Source: an uncultured Alphaproteobacteria bacterium (GTDB taxonomy: Bacteria > Pseudomonadota > Alphaproteobacteria > RF32 > CAG-239). From it: a stretch of 64,000 nt of DNA. A model generated the notes under the pieces. That model searched no databases. It saw nothing but the letters and a program-made list of their open reading frames with translations, and was not told the origin of the DNA. The position numbers and the translations under genes are program-made. Shown in pieces: positions 35,047-44,441 of the stretch. Every line of letters begins with the position of its first letter. The first letter of the stretch is position 1. The stretch covers positions 136,305 to 200,304 of the forward strand of contig CAJTJB010000003.1 of NCBI GenBank assembly GCA_910576955.1, in the 5' to 3' direction.

Positions 35047-35190
35047 AATAAAGCAACAAAAAAAACACAGCCCGCGCGTAGCGACACCCCCTCTCACCCC
35101 GCCGCAGCCCAAAGTAAACCCCAACAAGTTGGGCGCTGCCACTGCCACAAAAAAACGGCACTGTATAATACAGTACCGCTTAAATAGCTA

Positions 35191-35700
35191 TTATCCTTCA
35201 ACGGAATGAACAAGGCTATAAACCAGAAAATCTTCGGGAATTCCCTCTCTCTGAAAGACTTTATAAGCCTTTGGCGTCAGTTTGCATTTGCAAATGTAAC
35301 GGCGTAAAGCGCGATGGTCACCCATCCGGATCAGGGCAACCTGCAGAGGTGTCATAACCTCATCAAATTTCTGGATGTCAGTGTGAGCCAAAAGCATATC
35401 GGCATAAGCATTGGCAATACCTCGCCCGAATGGAATAAGTTTCTCCACATCGTGATAACTTATAAAAGCATTGGGCGATGTTACTAACATAAATCTGATT
35501 TCATTCAGATTACCTCTTTCTACCAGAGCATCTAATGCATCGGGCCACAAAAGGGTACGGGCAATTGCCATCATGATTTCTTCGTGGTTTCCCCGTTGAA
35601 CAAGTGCGACATCTTCACCGCCCATCAACGTTTCAGAATTGGTCAGATACTCAATAATTGCAGTGTGTTTTCCTGCCTTAATCAACTCAAATAATTTCAT
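35191..35700 (-). CDS. Helical-repeat hypothetical protein
   Basis: A 169-residue soluble protein made of ~30-residue helical units. Each has a turn of the form L-V-x-R-G-N-x-x-E-I (VQRGNHEEIMMAIA, VERGNLNEIRFML, IRMGDHRALRRYI). This is a repeat style distinct from but reminiscent of ankyrin/TPR folds, seen in small proteins of gut bacteria. No catalytic motif. The leader (TTAAAACTTTTATCTTATG) has no Shine-Dalgarno sequence. Likely a binding protein of unknown partner. Confidence 0.65.
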   Translation of the reverse strand: MKLFELIKAGKHTAIIEYLTNSETLMGGEDVALVQRGNHEEIMMAIARTLLWPDALDALVERGNLNEIRFMLVTSPNAFISYHDVEKLIPFGRGIANAYADMLLAHTDIQKFDEVMTPLQVALIRMGDHRALRRYICKCKLTPKAYKVFQREGIPEDFLVYSLVHSVEG

Positions 35701-35757
35701 AAGATAAAAGTTTTAAAGATAAATAATAGATAATATAAAAATATGTAAGCAGCCAAA

Positions 35758-35786
35758 AGACTAACATTAAACTGCTTTTTTGTCAA
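35758..35786 (-). promoter_or_regulatory. Promoter of the helical-repeat gene
   Basis: Minus strand TTGACA (complement 35781-35786), 17-bp spacer, TAGTCT (complement 35758-35763). The -35 box overlaps the stop region of the upstream CgeB-like gene. Confidence 0.65.
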
Positions 35787-36862
35787 GATTTATTTTTCTT
35801 CACATCTTCAATAATCCGCTTAAACTTCTCCGCCGTCTGCTCGGTAGTGAAGTTCTTGAGCGTAATCTCCTGCGCGCGTCTGGCTTTTTCAAGACGTTCC
35901 GCCTCGTTTGCCGGGTCAAGGTAATACTTAATCAGCGCCACCAACTCCTCTTCCGTCTTCCACATCGGCACGGAATCACCGTAAACAGCTTCAATCTCGG
36001 GCATATAGTCAGAGATAAGCATCGTCCCACACGCCGTCACATCGTATGTACGGTTGTTGATAAACCCGTTATCGCGCATATCCCCGCGATGGTCATTCAA
36101 GACAATCTTTGCCGAGCTGTAATACCGGTGCAATTCTTTATTGTCAATAAAACCGCCTTTTGCCACATCTCCCCAGTTCGGACCATAAATCGTAATCGGC
36201 AACCCATATTTTAAGGCAATAACCGGCGCGCCGCTTTTCCGAATAGCTCCCACAAAGAGAACATCGCTTTTTACAGTTTCATCATATTCATAATAAAATT
36301 TCTGCGTATTTGTAAATTGCGGAACATAATAGGCATTAAATCCCGCTTTTTTAAGCTTTTCGGAATAAGGAAATGACGCAACCGCCAACGCGTCATAAAA
36401 CTGTAATTCATCATACGCAAGCTGCTGTCCGCCAAATACATTAAGCTTAATCTTATCACGCTTACCAATAAATTCTTTTTGCGGTTTTGTATAGCGCAAC
36501 GGGTAGAGCATATAAGCAATATTGATATGCCTGTGGTCAGGAAACGGCGGTTTGAATTTATAATATCCCCTCAAATAAACCTGAATACCGAAATAGTCAT
36601 GATAAGATTTTCTTTCTTCCATAAAAACCATATCCGGCAAAGAATGCGAAATTTTAAAAGCCTCCACCAAGTCATATCCCAGCCAGACTTCTCCGGGATA
36701 AGTATCCCGATACGCACAGTTATTAACCAAAACAGCGTCATAGTCAATATCGGGTTTAGTTTGCTTTTCTGCTGTCCAAAAGCGCTGTTGAAAAGCCTGT
36801 TCAACGGCAAAACATAAAAACACCCCGATAATAAATGAAAAAACAATCTTATATCTCGTCAT
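35783..36862 (-). CDS. CgeB-like glycosyltransferase, single-domain paralogue
   Basis: A 359-residue protein with an N-terminal membrane anchor (IVFSFIIGVFLCFAVEQAF) and a GT-B-type Glyco_trans_1_2 domain: VPQFTNTQKF, SDVLFVGAIRK, ITIYGPNWG, HRYYSSAKIVLNDHRGDM and TACGTMLISDYMPEIE. The anchor would put the catalytic domain on the periplasmic side if N-in, which is unusual for a nucleotide-sugar enzyme. The last ~90 residues are nearly identical to those of the 607-residue gene at 37686-39509, so one derives from the other. It overlaps the preceding small ORF by 14 bases. Confidence 0.72.
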   Translation of the reverse strand: MTRYKIVFSFIIGVFLCFAVEQAFQQRFWTAEKQTKPDIDYDAVLVNNCAYRDTYPGEVWLGYDLVEAFKISHSLPDMVFMEERKSYHDYFGIQVYLRGYYKFKPPFPDHRHINIAYMLYPLRYTKPQKEFIGKRDKIKLNVFGGQQLAYDELQFYDALAVASFPYSEKLKKAGFNAYYVPQFTNTQKFYYEYDETVKSDVLFVGAIRKSGAPVIALKYGLPITIYGPNWGDVAKGGFIDNKELHRYYSSAKIVLNDHRGDMRDNGFINNRTYDVTACGTMLISDYMPEIEAVYGDSVPMWKTEEELVALIKYYLDPANEAERLEKARRAQEITLKNFTTEQTAEKFKRIIEDVKKNKS

Positions 36863-37382
36863 TTTTCAGTCCTTGTATAATAGAATGCAGCCAAACGGCA
36901 AATGAACGAACATCAATATCGCTATCAAAAAAGTCGGTCTGGCAAAGATTTTTCTCCAAACAATTATGAATGGCAAAAAAAGCGGTTTTGTAATTAAATT
37001 GGCTTAAATAACCGTGATGGTATTCATTAATCGGCAATACCAGCTGATATGCGTCAAAAGCCTGTAAATCAAAATCATTAAAACAATCCCCGACAATAGC
37101 AATGTTTGTTCTGTTGCTGTCCGGGGGCGGAATGGGTATCGGGTCATAATCTTTGCGGGTATGGACAAATTGTAAGTTAGTGCGCGGCAAAAAATCCGGA
37201 CAGGAAAAAGAATATCCCAATTTTAACAATTCAAATTTTAATTTTTGGGCAAACGGACCGTAAAACAGGGCATGGGGAGCATGAATTTCCGCGCAATAAT
37301 GCCATTTATGCCATAAAAAATGCCCGAAGGATATACCCAAAGCAATAAAAAACACACAAAATATAAGTTGAACTTTGTTCAT
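36849..37382 (-). CDS. Small anchored protein paired with the CgeB-like gene
   Basis: A 177-residue protein with one N-terminal hydrophobic segment (LIFCVFFIALGISFGHFLW), followed by a compact domain: FYGPFAQKLKFELLKLGYSFS, NIAIVGDCFNDFDLQAFDAYQLVLPI. This resembles the N-terminal half of a GT-B fold. It overlaps the CgeB-like gene by 14 bases. Together the two ORFs roughly correspond to the single two-domain paralogue at 37686-39509, suggesting a split form. There is no clear ribosome site. The ATG sits directly after the candidate structured RNA. No function assigned. Confidence 0.55.
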   Translation of the reverse strand: MNKVQLIFCVFFIALGISFGHFLWHKWHYCAEIHAPHALFYGPFAQKLKFELLKLGYSFSCPDFLPRTNLQFVHTRKDYDPIPIPPPDSNRTNIAIVGDCFNDFDLQAFDAYQLVLPINEYHHGYLSQFNYKTAFFAIHNCLEKNLCQTDFFDSDIDVRSFAVWLHSIIQGLKNDEI

Positions 37383-37404
37383 CGTCTTGTATCTTTCGTT
37401 CTAA

Positions 37405-37590
37405 TTAAAAGAAAAAGACCGCAAAGTTAGGCGGTCGGGAGTTAGAACAGTCAGATACAAATGACCTCGTTGCCTTACGAACAACGACATCCCGACCTTT
37501 AGGTGTCGGGACACTTGGTAGCAAATGTTGCATCTTGGTGTTCTAAGCCAATCTACTAACTATGTGTCACTTTTCAAAATAGAAAAGTAA
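37405..37590 (-). ncRNA. Candidate structured RNA / leader with its own promoter and terminator
   Basis: On the minus strand a promoter (37595-37622) is followed by ~185 nt rich in hairpins: CCCGAC/GTCGGG (loop ACCTAAAG) and CGTTG/CAACG. A long-range helix joins TTAGAAC...AGATGCAA to TTGTATCT...GTTCTAA. An intrinsic terminator follows (GACCGC/GCGGTC, then TTTTTCTTTT). A second copy of the 5' helix strand (TTAGAAC...AGATACAA) lies after the terminator, next to the ATG of the 36849-37382 gene. It could therefore compete for the same partner strand. There is no open frame of note. I match it to no known RNA class. Confidence 0.5.
37417..37436 (-). terminator. Terminator of the candidate RNA
   Basis: GACCGC/GCGGTC with an 8-nt loop; on the minus strand it is followed by TTTTTCTTTT. 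Confidence 0.75.
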
Positions 37591-37594
37591 GCAC

Positions 37595-37622
37595 AGTATA
37601 AGAAATATAAGATAAAAGACAA
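37595..37622 (-). promoter_or_regulatory. Promoter of the candidate RNA
   Basis: Minus strand TTGTCT (complement 37617-37622), 16-bp spacer, TATACT (complement 37595-37600). Confidence 0.6.
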
Positions 37623-37685
37623 TAAAAAAAAGCACCTATTCACATTGCAAAAATATGAATAAAATAAAAAAGATAAAACAATAAG

Positions 37686-39509
37686 CTATTTTTTCTTTAC
37701 ATCTTCAATAATCCGCTCAAACTTCTCCGCTGTTTGTTCGGCAGTAAAGTTTTTGAGTGTGATTTCCTGTGCCCGTTTGGCTTTTTCAAGACGTTCCGCC
37801 TCGTTTGCGGGATCAAGGTAATATTTAATCAATTCGACAAGTTCTTTTTCCGTCTTCCACATTGGCACGGAATCGCCGTAAACAGCCTCAATCTCGGGCA
37901 TATAGTCAGAAATAACGAGGGTTCCGCACGCTGTACCGTCAAAAATCCGGTTGCTGATAACGCCGTGAACCAACATCTCGGGTCGGGAATCGTTTAAGAC
38001 AATCTTTGCCGAGCTGTAATAGCGGTGTAAATCGCGGTTGTCGATAAATTCGCCTTTGGCATCGCCGCCCCAATACGGACCATAAATCGTAATCGGCAGT
38101 TTGTGCTCAAGGGCAATCTGTGCCGCCCGCCGATAGGGCGCATTCCGCCCCACAAACAACACCTCGGACTTAACGCTCTCGTCATAGTCAGGATAAAACC
38201 GCTTGGTATTGGTAAATTGCGGAATATAATACGTCCGGACGCCGCGTTCGTTCAAAACCTGAGCCAAACGCTCCGAAGCAGTCGCCACGGCATCGTATTG
38301 CGCCAACGCTTCCGCACTTTCCTGATAATACGCCTCAACATCGTTAATTGCCTTTGTGCCGGCTTCGTCGCCAAGCTGCGGATACGCCAGATAAAAAATG
38401 TTTATATCGCCGCTTTTGCGATGCAAAACATTCAGAAAACCCCGCACTGAAATATTGACAGCCGTCCGATACTCAAATAAAGAATTAAAATAACTTAAAG
38501 CCGTGTTCCAGCCGTCTTTGCTGAAATATGACGCCAAATCCTGCGCCAGCCAAAAATCGCCGCTTGCCGTATGCCCCACGGCGACGGGAATGTCAATATT
38601 AAGGCTGTTTTGCGCCGGCTTAAGCGTAAGGTTTTTGCCGTTGTGAATGATGGAAACAAACTCGTCTGCCGCCCGTTTGAGGGAATATTCGTTTTTAACG
38701 AGCCTGCGCGCGCTTTGTGCCCGCCGGGAAATTGCCTCGGGCAGGGGAGATGCCGCCATCTCGTTAATCAGCCGTTCCGCGTCTTTTTCATCTATATAAA
38801 AATTAATATTGTCGTTAAAGAGGTTAATAGCCTCGCTCTCATCCGGCCAAGCCCAAAAAGCCGCCAGCGGAACTTTTTGCGCCGCAAGGGCAAAAAATAT
38901 CGGGTGCAGATCTAGCGGACCGTTGGAAAAAGCCGTGTTTTCGGCAAATACCGCCTGAAATTTCCCCATATCCCGCAAAATATTATCTTCTTGCGTCAAC
39001 TGATATTTGCGATACGGCAGGTTCAGACGTTTCAAAGTTTCTTCGGCAAAGCGCGGCTCGCCGATAAGGGCAATAAACTTTTTCTCCCGCGGCTCAATGT
39101 CAATATGCGAGGTAAATAACGGCAGATAAAAAGACTTATCGCCGCTCTCCTGCAAAAAACCGTTTAACAGCCTCGTGGAAGCAAAAACAAAATCAAACGG
39201 ACGCACATCCGGCGTAATTGCAGGGCGGCTTCCCATCCACAAAATGCTGTTTTCCTCGGGCTGAAATAACGGCGGCAAGGTATCGCCGTCTTCAAAATTG
39301 GTTGTATAAAGCGTATAAGTTTTACCGAACTCGCCGGAAATCCTGCGGTTGACTTCAGCCGCCAGCTGTTCGGCATACGGGCGGATTTTCCCTTGCACGC
39401 TGTCGGCAATCACCACTTTGGCGCGCATCATATAAACCGCCGCCGCTGCGAATGCGATAAGCAAAACGCCGCCGATAATGAGGGCTTTTTTTAATGCCGT
39501 CCGTCTCAT
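37686..39509 (-). CDS. Membrane-anchored two-domain CgeB-like glycosyltransferase
   Basis: A 607-residue protein with an N-terminal helix (KALIIGGVLLIAFAAAAVYMM). Residues ~55-290 form a GT10/CgeB-like domain (YTTNFEDGDTLPPLFQPEEN, FYLPLFTSHID, FWAWPDESEAINLFND). Residues ~310-607 form a second, CgeB-type domain (VAVGHTASGDFWLAQDL, VPQFTNT-like IPQFTNTKRF, ITIYGPYWGGDAKG, TACGTLVISDYMPEIE). The C-terminal half is closely paralogous to the gene at 35783-36862. It is 14 bases after the DUF805 gene in the acc-linked minus block. Substrate unknown; probably envelope glycan. Confidence 0.72.
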   Translation of the reverse strand: MRRTALKKALIIGGVLLIAFAAAAVYMMRAKVVIADSVQGKIRPYAEQLAAEVNRRISGEFGKTYTLYTTNFEDGDTLPPLFQPEENSILWMGSRPAITPDVRPFDFVFASTRLLNGFLQESGDKSFYLPLFTSHIDIEPREKKFIALIGEPRFAEETLKRLNLPYRKYQLTQEDNILRDMGKFQAVFAENTAFSNGPLDLHPIFFALAAQKVPLAAFWAWPDESEAINLFNDNINFYIDEKDAERLINEMAASPLPEAISRRAQSARRLVKNEYSLKRAADEFVSIIHNGKNLTLKPAQNSLNIDIPVAVGHTASGDFWLAQDLASYFSKDGWNTALSYFNSLFEYRTAVNISVRGFLNVLHRKSGDINIFYLAYPQLGDEAGTKAINDVEAYYQESAEALAQYDAVATASERLAQVLNERGVRTYYIPQFTNTKRFYPDYDESVKSEVLFVGRNAPYRRAAQIALEHKLPITIYGPYWGGDAKGEFIDNRDLHRYYSSAKIVLNDSRPEMLVHGVISNRIFDGTACGTLVISDYMPEIEAVYGDSVPMWKTEKELVELIKYYLDPANEAERLEKAKRAQEITLKNFTAEQTAEKFERIIEDVKKK

Positions 39510-39523
39510 CGAGCCGCCGCCGG

Positions 39524-40378
39524 TTATTCGCCGTTTCCGGACGTTGCCGCGTTTTTAACGCTCTGCACGGCTTGCATAATCAGTTCCTGCTTTTTCTTTT
39601 CGGAAATAGCCTGTCCTTGAAGTTGCCTTAAAATCTGTTTCATTGCCGTTTGCGCTTTAAGAATCTCATCGGCAGAAAGATTTTCTTTTTGCGCCAAAGC
39701 TTCCACTTCTTCATAAATCAGCTCAATCGTTCCTTTCTGCTCGGCCTCTCTGCTCCAGTTATCAAACAAAACGCCGGTAGCAATAATCCATATTGCCGAC
39801 ATCACCAGCGCCAAAAAGCGGAATTTGGCAATAATCGGTTCATTGTCCGAACCGTAAATTTCATCGTCTTTGTTTTTCTCGCCATACAACCCGTCTTCAT
39901 CGTCCGTCGGCTTAGAGAGAAGCTTAATCATCACCACTGCCCACGCCAGCGCCGGAACAGATGCATATGTCGGGTTAATAAACATAAAAGCCATCAAAAC
40001 CGCGGTAACTGCCAAATACAGCGCCGAACGCTTGTTTGTATCGTGCAGGCGGCGCGCCGTAACCGCAAAAGAGGGAATGAGCGTTGCCAACGCATAATAA
40101 TACGGCAAAAGCGGCATATCAATATAATCGCCCAAAAGGTAAAGCGGCAGATATAACAGCGAAGAAACGACCGCAAAGCCCCAAAATTCCAACCGTGTTG
40201 CCCGCCCGCGAAATTGCAGGTATTTTGCAGTAATGCCGCGCAGATAATAATCAAACGCGTCGCCCCATGCCTCGTGCATATGCTCTTTGTCAATGCCTTT
40301 CGGGGCAGGGCGTAGCTTATCTTCCGCAGCGATATTGTCTTCGTTTTGAACTAATATGTCTTTATCTTTAATCAGCAT
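39524..40378 (-). CDS. DUF805 membrane protein
   Basis: A 284-residue protein. Residues ~35-150 are a DUF805 domain: YLRGITAKYLQFRGRATRLEF is the conserved start, followed by four helices with SFAVTARRLHDTNKR. A further helix lies at ~190-210, then a long charged C-terminal helix (probable coiled coil, ~60 residues) that is not part of the usual family. It overlaps the previous membrane-protein gene by 11 bases. DUF805 function is unknown. Confidence 0.78.
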   Translation of the reverse strand: MLIKDKDILVQNEDNIAAEDKLRPAPKGIDKEHMHEAWGDAFDYYLRGITAKYLQFRGRATRLEFWGFAVVSSLLYLPLYLLGDYIDMPLLPYYYALATLIPSFAVTARRLHDTNKRSALYLAVTAVLMAFMFINPTYASVPALAWAVVMIKLLSKPTDDEDGLYGEKNKDDEIYGSDNEPIIAKFRFLALVMSAIWIIATGVLFDNWSREAEQKGTIELIYEEVEALAQKENLSADEILKAQTAMKQILRQLQGQAISEKKKQELIMQAVQSVKNAATSGNGE

Positions 40379-41153
40379 TTTTTTCTCCCTCTGTTTCTGT
40401 GCTCGTTAGATTCTCTGCCGCGGCGGCTTTGTCATCTTTTTTGCGCAGACGTTTGTTTTGCGGCAGCCCGTAGAAAAAGTCATACATTTTGAAATAAATG
40501 ATACTGATATAAACCAACACAGCGGCACGGACAAGCGTCGCCACCAAAAAATGCGCATGCACAAGCATAATCATCGCCGCCATCAAAAGCACAAACGCGC
40601 CAAACGCCACAGCGCCGATTTTGATAAGGTTGCCTTTGGTCTTGGCATATGTGGTCAACAGCGAGCGGTTTTTGCCCGTAATCTCGGAAACAAACGCAAA
40701 CGACGGCACAATAAAGAAAATCGTAAACAAAACGAAAATAAACGCATATTTGCCGATAAGCCACAAAGCGCTGCCGAGCACGGCATCCAAAACCTCGCCT
40801 CCCGCCGTCGGAAAGCTGATGCGGAAAAAGTAAATCCCCGTATTGATAACGAGCGTCGCCATCACAATCGAGGTCAAAAACAGCCCGACCGCAGCCAAAA
40901 AGCGCACGCCCGCAGCCATAAAAATCCCCTTATCCCACACAATCTGCTGCTTATAATAGCATCCTGCCGCAAAATAGAAGAAAAGGTAAGTGTAAACGAG
41001 CGATACGACTTTAAAAGAAGCAGCGCCGATAAGCATCGGAGCCAAACTTCCCAAAAAATAAAAAACTGTCAGAAACAAAAAGGCAAACCAATGGCTTAAG
41101 ACATACCTGTAAGCGTTGCGGTAAACCTTTCGGACTGACAGTTTTTCTTTCAT
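40368..41153 (-). CDS. Polytopic membrane protein downstream of accC
   Basis: A 261-residue protein with about six hydrophobic segments (WFAFLFLTVFYFLGSLAPML and onwards to AAVLVYISIIYFKMY) and a charged C-terminal tail (NKRLRKKDDKAAAAENLTSTE). It starts seven bases after the accC stop codon and overlaps the DUF805 gene. No family recognised. Its position suggests co-expression with fatty-acid synthesis. Confidence 0.62.
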   Translation of the reverse strand: MKEKLSVRKVYRNAYRYVLSHWFAFLFLTVFYFLGSLAPMLIGAASFKVVSLVYTYLFFYFAAGCYYKQQIVWDKGIFMAAGVRFLAAVGLFLTSIVMATLVINTGIYFFRISFPTAGGEVLDAVLGSALWLIGKYAFIFVLFTIFFIVPSFAFVSEITGKNRSLLTTYAKTKGNLIKIGAVAFGAFVLLMAAMIMLVHAHFLVATLVRAAVLVYISIIYFKMYDFFYGLPQNKRLRKKDDKAAAAENLTSTETEGEKNAD

Positions 41154-41160
41154 ATCGCCT

Positions 41161-42504
<1,344 letters not shown>

Positions 42505-42538
42505 TAGACTTAATTCCTATTTATTTATCTTAAAAAGC

Positions 42539-43021
42539 TTATTCAATCACAACCAACGGTTCGCCGTATTCAACCGGATCGCCGCTTTCCACCAAAATTT
42601 TGGCAACTTTGCCGCCTTTGTGGGCTTTCACGGGGTTAAACGTCTTCATAGCTTCCACGAGGCAAACCGTATCGCCCTCGGCAACCGTATCGCCAACCTT
42701 AACGTAGTTCGGCGTTTTCGGGTCAGCAGACAGGTAAACCACGCCGACCATCGGAGATTTCACGGCGTTCGGGCTGTTGGTGTAGTCTTCTTCGGCAGCA
42801 GCAACAGGGGCTGTGGCAGCCGGAGTGGCAGGTTGCGGCGCTGCAACAGGTGCGGCAACGGGAGCAGCCGGAGCATAAGCGGCGGTTGCGGCAACGCCTG
42901 CGGGGTTTCTTACCAATGATATTCTGCAGCTTTCATCTTCGTATTCAAGTTCTGTTAAATTTGTTTTATCCAAGATTTCAGCCAGTCTGCTTATTATTTT
43001 TGTATCCAAGGGATTAGACAT
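42539..43021 (-). CDS. accB: Biotin carboxyl carrier protein of acetyl-CoA carboxylase
   Basis: The start is the ATG (complement 43019-43021) with AGAGGA upstream; a longer frame has no ribosome site. The 160-residue protein has an N-terminal helix-strand (NPLDTKIISRLAEILDKTNL), an alanine/proline-rich linker (AAPVAAPVAAPQPA) and a C-terminal biotinyl domain. The acceptor lysine lies in CLVEAMKTFNPV (E-A-M-K). It starts the accBC operon. Confidence 0.96.
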   Translation of the reverse strand: MSNPLDTKIISRLAEILDKTNLTELEYEDESCRISLVRNPAGVAATAAYAPAAPVAAPVAAPQPATPAATAPVAAAEEDYTNSPNAVKSPMVGVVYLSADPKTPNYVKVGDTVAEGDTVCLVEAMKTFNPVKAHKGGKVAKILVESGDPVEYGEPLVVIE

Positions 43022-43182
43022 AGTTATCCTCTCATAAAAAATTAAATTCTCCCCATTCATAAGCCGATTATCCGAAAATTACAAGCATTTTCTTCCACAT
43101 CTCCCCAAACAATACACAAAAAAACCGCTAAAAAGTGTAAAAACAGAAAGTTAAATTATCATATTTAACGGCTTTCTCCGTA

Positions 43183-43218
43183 TAGTCATTGCGAGGAGGC
43201 GTAGCCGACGTGGCAATC
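43183..43218 (+). repeat. REP unit
   Basis: TCATTGCGAGGAGGCGTAGC, CGACGTGGCAATCTC; inner arms GGCG/CGCC-like. Confidence 0.8.
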
Positions 43219-43267
43219 TCGTAAAGGGGTGTCGTCTGAAACCACAACACAAAAGAAATAAAAAAAC

Positions 43268-44235
43268 TTAATAAGAAATGCTGACGGTATAAGTGCCGGT
43301 GTATTGTCCGGCAGGCTGATTCGGATTAACATCTAGGCTGCCGCCGACTTTGATTTGCCCCGTGCCGTAGTAATCGAGTCTGGTCAAAGAGGCGTCGCTG
43401 AACAAAGCCGCCGTCATAGTCCGGCTGGTTTCATTGGCAACAACCGCCGAATTGTCCAGCTTAATGTTCACCGCCGCATTAGGCGCGCCGTAAATGGAAA
43501 AGAGCCCCGCGGAAGTGTTGCTGATGCTGTTGGCAAAATTTCCGCCGCTTACTCTGCCGTCCGTATCAATGCGGATAGTCTGCGCCGTCGGCATGGAAAC
43601 AATCGTACCGAAGTTAAGGTTTTGCTCTTCTTTGATTGATAACGAACTCTTAATCGTAAAAGTCACCGGCACGATAATCGTCTGCTGCCGTTTCTGGCAG
43701 CTGTTGTTATAGCTGTAGCAATGTCCGGTTTGGTTAACATCGCACAATAATTATCGAAAATATACGTCGCCTGATTGAGCGTATACGTTCCCTCGCGGCA
43801 ATAGCCTTTAAGCGTAAGCGTCGCCTTAACCGGCAGCGATTGCGAAGTCGGGATGTTGGAACAAGACCGGTTAGTGCCAGCGGCAATGGAAAACTTTGAA
43901 AATTTGTCTTCAGATAACGAGGCACTGGTCACTTGCGCCGTGCAGCCCTCGCTGATGGTTTCGGCAGATCCACCCGAGGCAGTCACGCCGTCGATACGGT
44001 CATAATAATTGCTCTGCGTGGTCGTGGAGGTATAGGAAATATATCCTAAAGAGTGAGTTCCGTCTGCTGTTCCGCCGCTGACGGAAACGCCTCCGCCGGC
44101 GCTCATCTGGGCAATTGTTGTTGTCGAACTTTGGATAATATCCCCGAAATTGATGTTTCCGGTAACCGATGACGCTTCGGTTTTTGCAGCAAAAGCGCAC
44201 CCGAAAAAGAGCGTACCCCGATTATTTTTGCACAT
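43268..44235 (-). pseudogene. DUF4402 double-domain exported protein, frameshifted
   Basis: Two overlapping minus frames are seen. The upstream one (43663-44235) has a poor export-like start (MCKNNRGTLFFGCAFAAKTEA) and a first DUF4402-like domain (GNINFGDIIQSSTTTIAQMS...) ending at YIFDNYC. The downstream one (43268-43747) lacks any signal or ATG and continues with a second DUF4402 domain (LNFGTIVSMPTAQTIRIDTD...GQYTGTYTVSISY). A shift at the YIFDNYC codons near 43745 would fuse them into one ~310-residue exported protein. The two domains are mutually similar. DUF4402 proteins are secreted beta-rich surface proteins, possibly pilin-like. Either a real inactivating frameshift or a sequencing error. 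Confidence 0.6.
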
Positions 44236-44441
44236 TTACCCAATTTATTTATACTCCGCCGGACAACCGCTTAAGAAAAAGGAACGTTATTTATATACAA
44301 AATCCGACACGAAAAATCAACCGCAAATCAATATTTTTGCACACGGCAAAACAACGCAAAAATTCTCCGTTTGCTGACTGTTTTTTAACTTATTGCGCTT
44401 ATATTAGCTGCAAATAACAGAGTAACAGTTTGGAGAGTACA

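Noticed and set aside
37405..37590. Retron msr-msd RNA
   Set aside because: The paired end segments recall retron a1/a2 repeats, but no reverse transcriptase lies in the window and the RNA ends in an ordinary intrinsic terminator.
37383..37685. T-box or amino-acid leader peptide attenuator
   Set aside because: No T-box sequence, no leader ORF with clustered identical codons, and the downstream gene is not amino-acid related.
40458..41099. A 213-codon plus-strand open frame
   Set aside because: Antisense to a membrane-protein gene; the lysine/histidine-rich translation is an artefact of reading helices backwards.
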